64,000 nt of DNA from Flavobacterium sp. J372 (GCF_024699965.1 NZ_JAJOMZ010000004.1:2636001-2700000); one strand, 5' to 3'. Shown: positions 36,642 to 46,999, counted from the stretch's first letter. Translations and numbers: made by a program. Notes: generated by a model from the sequence alone, not told the origin.

Positions 36642-36654
36642 GATATTTTATAAA

Positions 36655-36684
36655 ACAAAAAGCCTCTCAACTGAGAGGCTTCTA
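36655..36684. terminator. bidirectional terminator, twin of the one at 39402-39433
   Basis: AAGCCTCTCA (36660-36669) and TGAGAGGCTT (36672-36681) pair perfectly. It serves the small peptide gene (+) and the LRR-like gene (-). Its 22-bp core is identical to the hairpin on the other side of the LRR-like gene. Confidence 0.85.
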
Positions 36685-36685
36685 T

Positions 36686-39348
36686 TTATTTGCTTATAAT
36701 AATTTTTCTTTTGGCCGATTTGCCATCACCAGTCTTTATATGGCAAATGTAAATCCCTTCTGCAAGCGTAGAAACATCAGCATCAATAATATTATCGCCT
36801 TTGTTACTATGGACCTTCTGCCCGAGGTTGTTATAAATTTCTACTGATGATATAGTGACCGCTGACATGAAATTGAGCTTAGAGTTAGCAGGGTTAGGAT
36901 ATACAGCCAAATCATCTAATTCATTCCGGGCAACCGAAAGCGCTTCTACATACTTTGTCGTTACGGTATTAGTGATAATTGGTGCATTGTAGTCGAAATA
37001 AATTGATGCTGTATTTTCAATAGTGTCATTAAGCAACACATTATTTTTGGGCTTTATCTTATACATGAAAAATCCGTTGCTGCCGGCATCGTCTACCGAT
37101 TTTGGAGGAAGGTTGATGTTATTAAACTCTACTGTAAGCAACCCATCAGCTATTTTAAGCCGGTAATTTTCATGGCTGGCTGATACAGGCCTGAATGTAC
37201 TCCAGTCCAGCTTATCATCAAGCTGATCCTGAAGCTTTACAAATATTGCCGAAGCCGTTCCTGTATTCTGGAAGCGTATTTTATATGTCAGATATTCATC
37301 GGCATCACCAATAAGAACCTGGCTGCCTTGCAGCACAGCTTTATCATTAGGGTCATACGAGCCTACAAGCACCTGGCTTAAGGTATATGTATTGTTGGCG
37401 GGAGTGGCATCAACACCAACAGGAAGCAGCGCGCTTGTCAAAGTCATTGTGTCACCATTATTATTAATTGGCGGGGCTTTTACTTTAAGTATGGCTGTAA
37501 TAGTTCGCGTGCTAAGAGGGTTCAGCTGAAAGTTCCATGTTGCGTTGCCGTCTGTGTAATTGGCAGGTTGTGTTGAGAAAGAAACAAGCTCCTGCTTTGC
37601 CGTGTCAAACTGGAAAGATACTGTACCGGATTTAGCTACCGTACCCGTATTTTCTATCCTGATTTTATACGTTGCATCAAACCCCGGCCTGGCAGGCTGT
37701 ACAGGATATATAGCCACATTTACATCTTGTATAGTTTGGCTGGAAGATATGCAGAAAGGCGCAACGAATGCCGCTCCCGTACCTGTGAATGTATTTGTAA
37801 GCGGTGCGGTTGCTGTAAACGGTGACTGTACAATCGCTTTGGTAGTATAACTTCCCGGGGGTACATAAAGTTCGTAAGTTCCATCAGGTTTTGTGAAGGT
37901 GATGTTTTGCATTCCGGTAGCATCTGTACTTATTATCTCTATACCCTCAGCCGGAGTACCTGAATCCTGGCAGCCTGCCTGCTGGTGAAATTTAACCGTA
38001 CCCGATATTTTGTTATTTACAGTGCCGCAATTAAACATAATTTCAGGGTAGGTGTTGCAGCCGGGAGCATTGCCGCCAATGAAATATTTATCCTGACTAA
38101 GCGGACTGGTCAACAATTCATTCCAGACTTCTTGTGCCCCTCCCCCGTATGATGCACCGGCCAAAAAACTACATAAATTTGGTAATGAACAAATAGCCAG
38201 ATTAGGCGAATTTCTAATGAGAAGCCTGTTGATAGTCGAAGGATTTATGTTGCTTATCGCAGAAATATCAGACAAATTTTGGCAATTTTTTATAACTAAG
38301 AAACCATTTGTAAGATTAGTGATATTTTGCAGACCATTAAGCGTTTGCAAGTTAGTATCAGATATTTGTATACCTCCCATTAAAAGCGTATCATAATTGG
38401 GGTAATGACCATTCTGTTCTATTACGCCGCTTATCGCTGTAAGATTGCTTAATGCAGAAATATCTGTTAAACTGTTACCTTTTACATACAATCTTCCTAC
38501 CGAAGTAAGATTTTGCAATCCGTTCAGGCTTGTTAAATTAGGGACCGCCTATAGAGAAACCACCCCCCAACTGATTGTAGCGAGCTAAGAAATGAGAGAT
38601 TAGTACCAGCGATTCCAACACCGAAGTTTCCTCCTACATGCTGTAAACTAGATAACGAATAACTTGTGATTGCTGGGCTTACATCTATACTTAATCGCCC
38701 CGCTACACTTTGCAAATTATGTAAACCTGACAGATTTGTAACAGTTGGTCCTGAAATCGCCATATAACCCGTTATCGATGTAAGACTGCTAAGCCCGTTA
38801 TAATGGGTTGCGTGCGTTGTTGTAATTTCTATAATTCTGGCTGTTGTAACATTTAGGACTAAGTCAAATGTTGGTAAATAACTTGTATATACATTATTCA
38901 CAAAATGTGCATCCTGTATAAATAAATCTTGAAAATGTGTGACGTTGTTCAATGGTGCGAGGCTGCTTACTTTATTTCCGTCAATCCTTAATTCCCTACC
39001 AACATAGGTGAGATTAGTTAGTGGTGCAAGGCTTGTCACCCGGGTACCAACTATTAAAAGATCGTTTTCCACATGGGTAAGAGAATTTAATCCCGCCAAA
39101 CTCATTATCGGCCAACCTGAAACACGCAATGTGCCTACGCTGGTAATATTTTGTAACCCATTGAGGTTGGTAATATCAGAATTGCCCAAAGGAGAGACAA
39201 CCTGAAGATTATTAACGTGTGTACAGTTAGGATACTGGATTATGAAATTGTCAATTTGTGCCTGCGTTGCTAATGTTACGGTGGTTGGTGGGCACTGGCT
39301 ATACACCGCACACGACAGCAGCATTATAAAAAAGAAAAGTTTTTTCAT
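36686..39348 (-). pseudogene. secreted LRR-like repeat protein with T9SS C-terminus, frameshifted
   Basis: Two frame segments (start at 39348; second to 36686) make one protein of about 887 residues. Signal peptide MKKLFFFIMLLSCAVYSQ; then about 20 repeats of a receptor-L/LRR-like beta-solenoid (NLNGLQNITSVGTLRVSGWP, LAPLTNLTYVGRELRI). A DUF11/CARDB-like Ig part (NPLSTRTITAILKVKAPPIN, GSYDPNDKAVLQGSQVLIGD) and a T9SS domain (DDLAVYPNPANSKLNFMSAV) follow. Removing one C at 38563-38568 and one G at 38541-38543 restores SVGGGFSIGGPNLTSLNGLQ across the break, so the frame loss is likely artificial. It probably acts as an adhesin or sensor on the cell surface; ligand unknown. Confidence 0.8.
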
Positions 39349-39401
39349 AACTATGTAATTTCAGCTAAGATATATATTTTTCTTACAGGTATTTATAAAA
39401 T

Positions 39402-39433
39402 ATAAAAAGCCTCTCAACTGAGAGGCTTTTTAT
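39402..39433 (-). terminator. terminator of the IcmF-type gene, twin of 36655-36684
   Basis: AAAAAGCCTCTCA (39404-39416) pairs with TGAGAGGCTTTTT (39419-39431). It ends the mutase gene on the minus strand. Confidence 0.85.
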
Positions 39434-39473
39434 ATCAAATCAAAGAATTAACGAATAACCAAATTACCACCAA

Positions 39474-42400
39474 TTACATATTTCTCCTATACTGCCCTCC
39501 TACTTCAAATAAAGCTGAAGTAAGCTGACCCAGTGAACATACTTTTGTAGCTTCCATAAGCTGTTCAAAGATGTTCTTGTTTTGTATGGCGGCTTCCTGG
39601 GTTACGGCAAGCTGTTGGCTAACTTTCTCAGCATTGGCAGCGTGCAGCGTTTCCAGCGTCTTAATCTGGAACTGCTTCTCCTCTTCGGTGGCGCGGATAA
39701 CCTCAGCAGGTATAACCGTCGGCGATCCTTTTGAACTCAGAAACGTGTTCACCCCAATGATCGGGAATTCGCCTGTATGCTTCAATGTCTCATAGTAAAG
39801 GCTTTCTTCCTGAATTTTACTACGTTGGTACATGGTCTCCATTGCACCAAGCACACCACCACGTTCTGTAATGCGGTCAAATTCTGCAAGTACAGCTTCT
39901 TCAACCAGGTCGGTCAGCTCTTCGATAATAAATGAACCTTGTATTGGGTTTTCGTTCTTCGCAAGGCCAAGCTCTTTATTGATGATAAGCTGTATAGCCA
40001 TGGCTCGGCGTACGCTTTCTTCTGTTGGTGTGGTGATAGCCTCGTCATAAGCGTTGGTGTGCAGCGAGTTACAGTTGTCATATATTGCGTACAGCGCCTG
40101 CAGCGTGGTACGGATATCGTTAAAGTCGATTTCCTGCGCGTGCAGCGAGCGGCCTGATGTTTGTATGTGGTACTTCAGCATCTGTGCACGCTCGTTGGCT
40201 CCGTATTTATTCTTCAATGCCTTAGCCCATATCTTACGAGCCACACGGCCAATCACCGCATACTCAGGGTCAATACCGTTACTGAAGAAGAACGACAGGT
40301 TCGGCCCGAAATCATTAATGTTCATGCCACGGCTCAGGTAGTATTCCACATATGTGAAACCGTTGGCCAGCGTAAATGCAAGCTGCGTTATCGGGTTGGC
40401 GCCCGCCTCGGCAATGTGGTAACCTGAAATAGAAACCGAGTAGAAATTCCTCACATTATTGTTGATGAAGTACTCCTGCACGTCACCCATCAGCCTCAGC
40501 GCAAATTCGGTAGAGAAAATGCAGGTGTTCTGCGCCTGGTCCTCTTTTAGAATGTCGGCCTGAACCGTACCACGCACTTGTGATAGCGTGCGGACTTTTA
40601 TCTCATTATAAACATCAGCAGGCAGCACCTGGTCGCCTGTTACGCCAAGCAGCATCAGCCCAAGGCCGTCATTGCCTGCAGGCAGCTGTCCGTTGTAGCG
40701 CGGACGCTCAAGTCCCTTCTCTTTGTAGATGGCATTTATCTTATCGTCAACTTCTTTTTCAAGACCGTTTTCCTTGATGTAGATTTCGCATTGCTGGTCT
40801 ATCGCGGCGTTCATAAAGAAGCCTAACAGCATAGGCGCAGGCCCGTTAATCGTCATACTTACAGACGTAAGCGGGTGCGACAGGTTAAAGCCTGAATACA
40901 GTTTCTTGGCATCGTCAAGGCAGCAGATAGAAACACCTGCGTTACCAATCTTTCCGTAAATATCCGGACGTAAATGTGGGTCGTTGCCGTATAGTGTAAC
41001 TGAGTCAAACGCTGTTGACAAACGCTTTGCAGGCATACCGGCGCTCACGTAATGAAAACGCTTGTTGGTACGCTCAGGCCCGCCCTCACCGGCAAACATA
41101 CGCGAAGGGTCTTCTCCCTCACGCTTGAACGGATAAAGCCCTGAAGTGAACGGGAATTCACCCGGTACATTCTCCTGCAAACACCAGCGAAGGATGTCGC
41201 CCCACGCCTGGTACTTCGGCAAGGCAACCTTAGGTATCTGCGAGTGCGAAAGTGATTCAGTATGCGTTTGTATTTTTATTTCCTTGTCTCTCACCTTAAA
41301 TGAGTAAACCGGATTTTTGTATTTATTTACCTTGTCATTCCACGTCAATATTATCTCCCAGTTGTACGGGTCAAGATCCATTTTCACACGGTCAAACTCT
41401 GCAATAAGCAATTTCACTAAATCAGCATTCGCATCCGCCTTGGGGTTTACCGGTTCAATCCCGAATTTCGCCAGTTCAGGCGTTACGCCACCAACAGTTT
41501 CAATGGTTTTGTAAATGCCGTACAGTTTCTGCGCCACTTCCTGTTGTGCAGAAGCGGTTTCATCATACTTGCGGTTATTCTCGGCAATTTCGCTAAGGTA
41601 ACGTGTGCGGTGCGGTGGTATTACGAAGATCTTCTCGCTCATTTCGCGTGTGATCTCGAAGGTAGAATTCAGGTCGGCGCCTGTTTTCTCCACCACCTTA
41701 TCCATTATCTTTTTGTACAGCGTATTCATGCCGGGGTCGTTAAACTGCGAGGCGATAGTACCGATAACCGGCATATCGTCAGGGTTGGCGTCCCACAGGT
41801 TGTGGTTGCGCTGGTATTGCTTCTTCACATCACGAATGGCATCCAATGCCCCACGCTTGTCGAATTTATTGATAGCCACAAGGTCGGCAAAATCAAGCAT
41901 GTCAATCTTCTCCAACTGTGTTGCAGCGCCAAATTCCGGAGTCATCACGTACAATGAAACATCACTGTGCTCAAGAATTTCTGTATCGCTCTGCCCGATG
42001 CCTGAAGTTTCAAGGATGATGATATCATATTTAGCAGCTTTCAATACCTGAATAGCATCAGCCACATATTTTGAAAGCGCAAGGTTACTTTGGCGCGTAG
42101 CGAGCGAACGCATATATACCCTCGGGTTATTTATGGCATTCATGCGGATACGGTCGCCCAGCAAGGCACCGCCCGTTTTACGTTTAGACGGGTCAACTGA
42201 AATAAGCCCGATTGTTTTTTCCGGAAAATCAATTAGGAAACGGCGCACCAGCTCATCTACCAGAGATGATTTACCTGCACCGCCCGTACCTGTAATACCG
42301 AGTACAGGTATCGTTGCGTTTTCATTTTCTTTCTGGATGGTTTCAAGCGCAGGCTTTGCCACTTCGGGGAAATTTTCCGCTGAAGAGATAACCCTCGCAA

Positions 42401-42895
42401 TGGCTGTCGGGTTTTTATCTGCCAGATGCTTCACTTCTCCATTAAGACTGTCACCCACAGGGAAGTCCGAGCGCTGAACCAAATCGTTTATCATACCCTG
42501 AAGCCCAAGCTCCCGGCCATCATCCGGCGAATAAATACGTGTAATACCGTAGTCATGAAGCTCTTTTATCTCATCCGGAAGGATAACACCGCCGCCGCCG
42601 CCGAAGATTTTTATGTGGCCTGCGCCTTTTTCTTTAAAAGGTCGTGCATGTATTTAAAGTACTCATTGTGCCCGCCCTGGTAAGATGTAAGCGCAATGGC
42701 ATTGGCATCTTCCTGTATGGCGGTATTCACCACTTCTTCAACGCTGCGGTCATGCCCAAGGTGAATCACCTCTACACCCGTTGCCTGTATGATGCGGCGC
42801 ATGATATTGATGGCCGCATCATGCCCGTCAAAAAGCGATGCTGCGGTTACAATCCTTACTTTATTATTAGGAATATATGGCTGTACTTGTTCCAT
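39474..42895 (-). pseudogene. icmF: fused acyl-CoA mutase (IcmF type: B12 domain, GTPase chaperone, mutase), frameshifted
   Basis: Two frame segments make one protein of about 1140 residues. B12-binding domain at the N-terminus with the [16 protein letters not shown] and [11 protein letters not shown] motifs; then a MeaB-like G-protein domain ([20 protein letters not shown], Walker A) and a large (beta/alpha)8 mutase domain from about residue 560 ([20 protein letters not shown] to [12 protein letters not shown]). This order defines IcmF, which rearranges isobutyryl-CoA and n-butyryl-CoA with adenosylcobalamin; annotation as methylmalonyl-CoA mutase is common, and the substrate cannot be settled here. 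The break at 42633-42635 is fixed by adding one A, giving [21 protein letters not shown] likely sequencing error, since all domains are intact. It uses the product of the adenosyltransferase at 12426. Confidence 0.9.
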
Positions 42896-43009
42896 AATTA
42901 ATTATATTCAATTTTAAGGGCGAAAGATACGCAAATCCTAAAAAATTCTTAATTACTGCACCCTTAAATTTTTAATAGAAACATAATAAAAGTTGGCAGG
43001 CATATTAGC

Positions 43010-43017
43010 TACTTTTG
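43010..43017 (+). promoter_or_regulatory. promoter -7 box of rarD
   Basis: TACTTTTG matches TAnnTTTG 17 nt before the rarD ATG. A TTG lies 14 nt upstream, shorter than the usual spacing. Confidence 0.45.
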
Positions 43018-43033
43018 CAAAAAATTTCGCTGT

Positions 43034-43924
43034 ATGAAAAACCCCAAACATTACCTTGCTGCAATTTCCGCATTTACCATTTGGGGATTTATGAGTTTGG
43101 GGCTGAAGCCGCTGCAGGCCTACGCGTCAATAGACATACTGCTGTACAGGATTTTCCTTTGCGTGGTTTTGATACTCATCATCAACCTCGGATTCAGGCG
43201 TGCTGTCATCAAAGAATCTGTTGCCGCGGTAAAACAAATGCCGAAACAGCAAAAACGCAAACTGCTGGCTGCAATGATTATTTCAGGGTTATTACTGACA
43301 GCCAACTGGTACTTATTCATCTACGTGATGAACCATGTAAGCGTAAAAACGGCGTCATTCGCTTACTTAGTCTGCCCTATAATCACTACTATTTTTGCTT
43401 TTATATTGCTGAGTGAAAAGCTTACAAACAGGCAGTGGTTTGCTGTGCTCATAAGTGTTGCCGGGTGTGCCTTGCTGTCAATAGGCCATTACATGGACCT
43501 GTTTTACAGCCTTGTCGTTGCGTCAACCTATGCCCTGTACCTCATCATTCAGAAGAAGATCACTTCTATAGATAAATTCCTGGTGCTTACGGTTCAGATG
43601 CTAATCACCGCTGTGGTGATGCTCCCGTTTTACCCTGTGCTGGCCGGGCCCGTGCCGCAATCGCCAACGTTCTATATCTATATCCTGATAATTGCGGTTG
43701 TATTTACGATTATCCCGCTGTTCCTGAATCTTTACGCGCTAAAGAAAATCAAATCGTCAACAGTTGGTATTCTTATTTACATCAACCCTATCATAGGCTT
43801 CGCACTCGCGGCGCTATATTACGGCGAGGAAGTTACGGCATTGCAGATTATCTCGTATTCGCTGATAATCATATCTATCATCATTTTCAATTCGGCGCTG
43901 TTCACCAAAAAAGTGAAGGCATAA
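43034..43924 (+). CDS. rarD: EamA/RarD family transporter
   Basis: This 296-residue membrane protein has ten hydrophobic segments and two EamA repeats, as in RarD of the drug/metabolite transporter superfamily. Identifying stretches are YLAAISAFTIWGFMSLGLKP, NHVSVKTASFAYLVCPIITT and STVGILIYINPIIGFALAAL. RarD proteins are thought to export small metabolites; the substrate is unproven. A 42-nt gap precedes the DUF4197 genes on the same strand, so they may be transcribed together. Confidence 0.88.
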   Translation: MKNPKHYLAAISAFTIWGFMSLGLKPLQAYASIDILLYRIFLCVVLILIINLGFRRAVIKESVAAVKQMPKQQKRKLLAAMIISGLLLTANWYLFIYVMNHVSVKTASFAYLVCPIITTIFAFILLSEKLTNRQWFAVLISVAGCALLSIGHYMDLFYSLVVASTYALYLIIQKKITSIDKFLVLTVQMLITAVVMLPFYPVLAGPVPQSPTFYIYILIIAVVFTIIPLFLNLYALKKIKSSTVGILIYINPIIGFALAALYYGEEVTALQIISYSLIIISIIIFNSALFTKKVKA

Positions 43925-43966
43925 GTACTGGAACGGTTTTTGTTTTTCACCTGCAAAACTATTCTT

Positions 43967-44689
43967 ATGAAAAAATACATCCTGCTGCTGCTGATAGTCC
44001 CTTTTATCGGGAACGCCCAACTGAAAGGCCTCATAGACAAAGCAAAATCAACCGTACAGTCTAAAACCGGTACAACATCGCTAAGCAATGCCGACATCAG
44101 CAACGGCCTTAAAGAAGCCCTGAAAAAGGGTGTGAGCGAACAGGTTACCAAGCTTACCGCCGTTGACGGTTTTTACAAGAATGAAGCTGTAAAGATCCTG
44201 CTTCCCGCTGAATTGCAAAAAGTTGACACAAAACTGCGCCAGATGGGTATGGCTAACCTTGCCGATGAAGGAATTAAAGTGCTGAACCGTGCCGCCGAAG
44301 AAGCCGTGAAAGAGGGTACACCTATATTTGTAAATGCCATCACTTCAATGACGCTGACTGATGCGAAGAAGATTCTCATGGGCGCTGACAATTCAGCTAC
44401 CACTTATCTTGAAGGCGCTACGTCTGCTCCGCTTTACGCTAAATTCAACCCTGTTGTACAGTCGTCGCTGAGTAAAGTGGGTGCTGATAAAGTATGGGCA
44501 GGCATCATCAAAAAATATAACAGCATGCCATTGGTTACTAAAGTGAACCCTGACCTCAACGATTACGTTACCAAAAAGACAATGGACGGCGTGTTTAAAA
44601 TGATTGCCGTAGAGGAGAAAAATATTAGGAATAATTTAGCATCGCGCACTTCCGATTTGCTTAAAAAAGTATTTGCTTTACAAGACTAA
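43967..44689 (+). CDS. DUF4197 domain protein, signal-peptide form
   Basis: This protein of 240 residues has a signal peptide (MKKYILLLLIVPFIGNAQ) and one DUF4197 domain (LSNADISNGLKEALKKGVSE to EEKNIRNNLASRTSDLLKKV). ATG 43967 is chosen over 43940 because it opens the signal peptide. DUF4197 proteins are helical envelope proteins without known activity. It is followed after 17 nt by a paralogue with clear identity over the whole domain. Confidence 0.88.
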   Translation: MKKYILLLLIVPFIGNAQLKGLIDKAKSTVQSKTGTTSLSNADISNGLKEALKKGVSEQVTKLTAVDGFYKNEAVKILLPAELQKVDTKLRQMGMANLADEGIKVLNRAAEEAVKEGTPIFVNAITSMTLTDAKKILMGADNSATTYLEGATSAPLYAKFNPVVQSSLSKVGADKVWAGIIKKYNSMPLVTKVNPDLNDYVTKKTMDGVFKMIAVEEKNIRNNLASRTSDLLKKVFALQD

Positions 44690-44706
44690 TTTGTAAAGCA
44701 TTTACT

Positions 44707-45417
44707 ATGAAAAAGCTTGCCATTTTACTTATAGCCTGCTTCACTTTTTCAGGCTGTGCCGAATTGCAGCAGGTTGCAGGCCAATTGCCTCAGGGCGGTG
44801 TACTATCTAACGCGGATATCGCTTCAGGGCTTCGTGCCGCGCTTGACAAGGGTATTGACACACAGGTTTCAAAACTTACGCAGACAGACGGCTTTTATAA
44901 AAACCAATTAGTAAAGATTTTACTGCCTGAAGAATTACAGAAGGTTGACAGCGGGCTTCGTGCAATAGGCCTTGGCAATCTTGCTGACGAAGGCATCAAA
45001 ATGATGAACCGCGCCGCGGAAGATGCCGTAAAAGAAGCTACTCCCATTTTCGTTTCGGCTGTTAAGCAGATAACATTTACCGACGCAAGAAATATTCTTT
45101 TAGGCAACGACCAGGCGGCTACAAGCTACCTCGAGCGCACTACCTCAACACCGCTGTATTCAAAGTTTAACCCTGTGATTAAATCATCTTTTAATAAAGT
45201 AGGTGCCGATAAGGTCTGGAATAACATTATCACCCGTTACAACCAGATTCCGTTGGTAAAAAAAGTAAACCCCGACCTCACAGATTATGTTACTGATAAA
45301 GCTTTGGAAGGCGTGTACAAAATGATTGCCGTGGAAGAAAAAAACATCCGTGATAACATCTCGGCACGTACAACACCATTGCTGCAAAGGGTTTTTGCGC
45401 TACAGGACAGCAAATAA
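44707..45417 (+). CDS. DUF4197 domain lipoprotein
   Basis: This 236-residue paralogue of the preceding gene has DUF4197 over most of its length (LSNADIASGLRAALDKGIDT to EEKNIRDNISARTTPLLQRV). In contrast to it, the N-terminus is a lipoprotein signal (MKKLAILLIACFTFSGCAEL, lipobox SGC), so it should be lipid-anchored. The pair arose by tandem duplication and then took different localisation. Function unknown. Confidence 0.88.
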   Translation: MKKLAILLIACFTFSGCAELQQVAGQLPQGGVLSNADIASGLRAALDKGIDTQVSKLTQTDGFYKNQLVKILLPEELQKVDSGLRAIGLGNLADEGIKMMNRAAEDAVKEATPIFVSAVKQITFTDARNILLGNDQAATSYLERTTSTPLYSKFNPVIKSSFNKVGADKVWNNIITRYNQIPLVKKVNPDLTDYVTDKALEGVYKMIAVEEKNIRDNISARTTPLLQRVFALQDSK

Positions 45418-45483
45418 TTTTCCACCTTCATCAGGAAGCTATGCATGCCTCTAAAATATTTAGTATCAGAACGATAAATAACA

Positions 45484-45601
45484 TTGCCTTAACATTGCAA
45501 ATATATTTTTTTGTGTAATTTGCACTCCATAAATGGTTTTCTCACATTTGGTTAGGGTTAGTTAGAAAGAAATGCCGGTACATCACATACCGGCATTTTT
45601 A
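45484..45601 (+). ncRNA. candidate small transcript (promoter and terminator without a gene)
   Basis: A TTG (45495-45497), then the -7-like GTAATTTG (45515-45522), and a perfect 10-bp terminator (AATGCCGGTA/TACCGGCATT at 45571-45597, T-tail) lie 75 nt apart with no gene between. A ten-codon frame starting ATGGTTTTCTCACATTTGGT sits inside. It may be a small RNA or a leader attenuator of the thioredoxin-fold gene downstream; unproven. Confidence 0.35.
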
Positions 45602-45602
45602 T
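45571..45602 (+). terminator. intrinsic terminator in the gap before the thioredoxin-fold gene
   Basis: Ten-base perfect stem with a 7-nt CATCACA loop and five T. It is 150 nt after the DUF4197 stop, which is far for that gene. Confidence 0.8.
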
Positions 45603-45663
45603 TTGTCTCAAATCAGGGCTCTAAAATTTATCACAATCTTCATTTTTGGTACGTTTACTTTGC

Positions 45664-45671
45664 TACTTTTG
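45664..45671 (+). promoter_or_regulatory. promoter -7 box of the thioredoxin-fold gene
   Basis: TACTTTTG matches TAnnTTTG, 18 nt before the TTG start. TTTG at 45645-45648 could serve as the -33 box although the spacing is short. Confidence 0.5.
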
Positions 45672-45688
45672 CGCAAAAATAGACTACG

Positions 45689-46129
45689 TTGAAAAAGTTT
45701 GTGTTTGCTATGGCCTTACTGTTTCACCTTGCAGGCTTTGCGCAGGACTGGAACTACGATTTTGATGTGGCGAAGAAAAAAGCCGCTTCCGAAAACAAGA
45801 ATATCCTGCTGGTGTTTTCCGGGTCAGACTGGTGTGCCCGTTGTATAGAACTGGAACGCAATGTGTGGCAGACCGAAGAATTTAAAGCTGAAAGCAAAAA
45901 AAGCTGGGTACTGCTGCGCGCCGACTTCCTCCAGAAAAAGGGCATTCCTGACCCCGTTGACGTAAACGACATGAAGATCATCCTGGCAGAAAAATACAAC
46001 CGTGACGGCTTTTTCCCGCTGATAGTTTTTCTTGACAAAAACGGCCGTGTACTGGCAAAATCAGGCCCGCAGAATTTCGAAACTGCTACCGAGTATATTG
46101 ATTTCTTTAAAGGAATGACAGGGAAGTAA
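45689..46129 (+). CDS. secreted thioredoxin-fold protein
   Basis: This 146-residue protein begins with TTG at 45689 (no nearer ATG in frame), followed by a signal peptide (MKKFVFAMALLFHLAGFAQ). A thioredoxin-like domain (NILLVFSGSDWCARCIELER) carries the redox pair WCARC, and FFPLIVFLDKNGRVLAKSG supplies the cis-Pro region. It probably reduces or isomerises disulfides in the periplasm; DUF255/thioredoxin_7-type relatives exist. It is transcribed alone, with its own promoter. Confidence 0.85.
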   Translation: MKKFVFAMALLFHLAGFAQDWNYDFDVAKKKAASENKNILLVFSGSDWCARCIELERNVWQTEEFKAESKKSWVLLRADFLQKKGIPDPVDVNDMKIILAEKYNRDGFFPLIVFLDKNGRVLAKSGPQNFETATEYIDFFKGMTGK

Positions 46130-46938
46130 TTATTCCTTCGGCTCTTCCAGCCTCAACTGCAGCTGCTTAAAGTAGGCAAAAGCCTTTACCATACGGCTGC
46201 CATACCACGAGAACATCTCGCCGTCAACAAATACGGTTTTGGCATGGTGCGTAAAACGGCCCACCTCAAAGGCATCTTCTTCTTTGAACGGATAGGGTTC
46301 GCTTGAAAGGAAAACCACATCAGGGTCACCCTGTATACGCATTTTTGTATAATGATTTCCGGGTAGCGCCCGCGGCTTTCGTAGATGTTGGTAAAATTAT
46401 TCAGCTTCAGCATTTCATTGATGAAAGTGTCGCCTCCCGCAGCCATGTAAGGATTTTTCCAGATAAGGTAAGCGGCTTTCTGCTGTTCCCTGCCCTGCAT
46501 AAATTGTTTGAAATCGTTCAATTCATGGTTTATCCTGTCAATCCATTGCTGTGCTTTGGTACGCACTGAAAAAATTTGCCCAAACTCCGCAATCATATTG
46601 ATACTGTCTTCAATAGTAATAATATCGCTTGTCCATACCGGTGCTATTTCACGTAAGGTGTTTACGATATCTTCAGTATTTTCTTCTTTGTTGCAAATGA
46701 TGATGTCCGGCTGAAGCTCCCTGATCTTATCATACTTCACCTGCTTTGTGCCGCCCACGACAGTTTTGGTCGATTTGAGATGATACGGGTGTACACAAAA
46801 CTTCGTAATACCCACAAGGCTTTCCTCAAGGCCGAGGTCAAACAATAATTCTGTTTGCGATGGCACAAGTGAGACTATCCGCTTTGGTGTTGCGTGAAGG
46901 GTTATAGTGTAACGGGTTTGGTCAGTGAAGTTTTTCAT
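46130..46938 (-). pseudogene. BtuF-like helical-backbone metal/cobalamin-binding protein, frameshifted
   Basis: Two frame segments give one 269-residue protein of the BtuF/periplasmic-binding family (PF01497 type): RIVSLVPSQTELLFDLGLEE, VGGTKQVKYDKIRELQPDII and MAAGGDTFINEMLKLNNF, then after the break QGDPDVVFLSSEPYPFKEED. The frame is lost at the T-run 46342-46346; one extra base restores IIQKMRIQGDPDVVFLSS. Unlike BtuF it has no signal peptide, so it is predicted to stay in the cytoplasm; this variant is common in flavobacteria. The ligand (cobalamin or a metal chelate) is inferred. A 61-nt repetitive spacer separates it from pyrF. Confidence 0.8.
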
Positions 46939-46941
46939 TTG

Positions 46942-46999
46942 ATTGTTGCGGGTTGCGTGTTACGCGTTACGGGCAACCCGAAACCCGCAACTCGAAACT
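46942..46999. repeat. GTTGCGGGTT inverted repeat between pyrF and BtuF-like gene
   Basis: GTTGCGGGTT (about 46945-46954) and AACCCGCAAC (about 46980-46992) are exact inverted copies, with CAACCCG and TACGCGTTACG between. It fills the 61-nt spacer and resembles a repeat found at many Bacteroidota intergenic sites. Confidence 0.6.

Noticed and set aside
39474..42494. Separate methylmalonyl-CoA mutase beginning at 42494
   Set aside because: The start falls inside the B12/GTPase linker, and the upstream frame completes an IcmF-type N-terminus once one base is restored.
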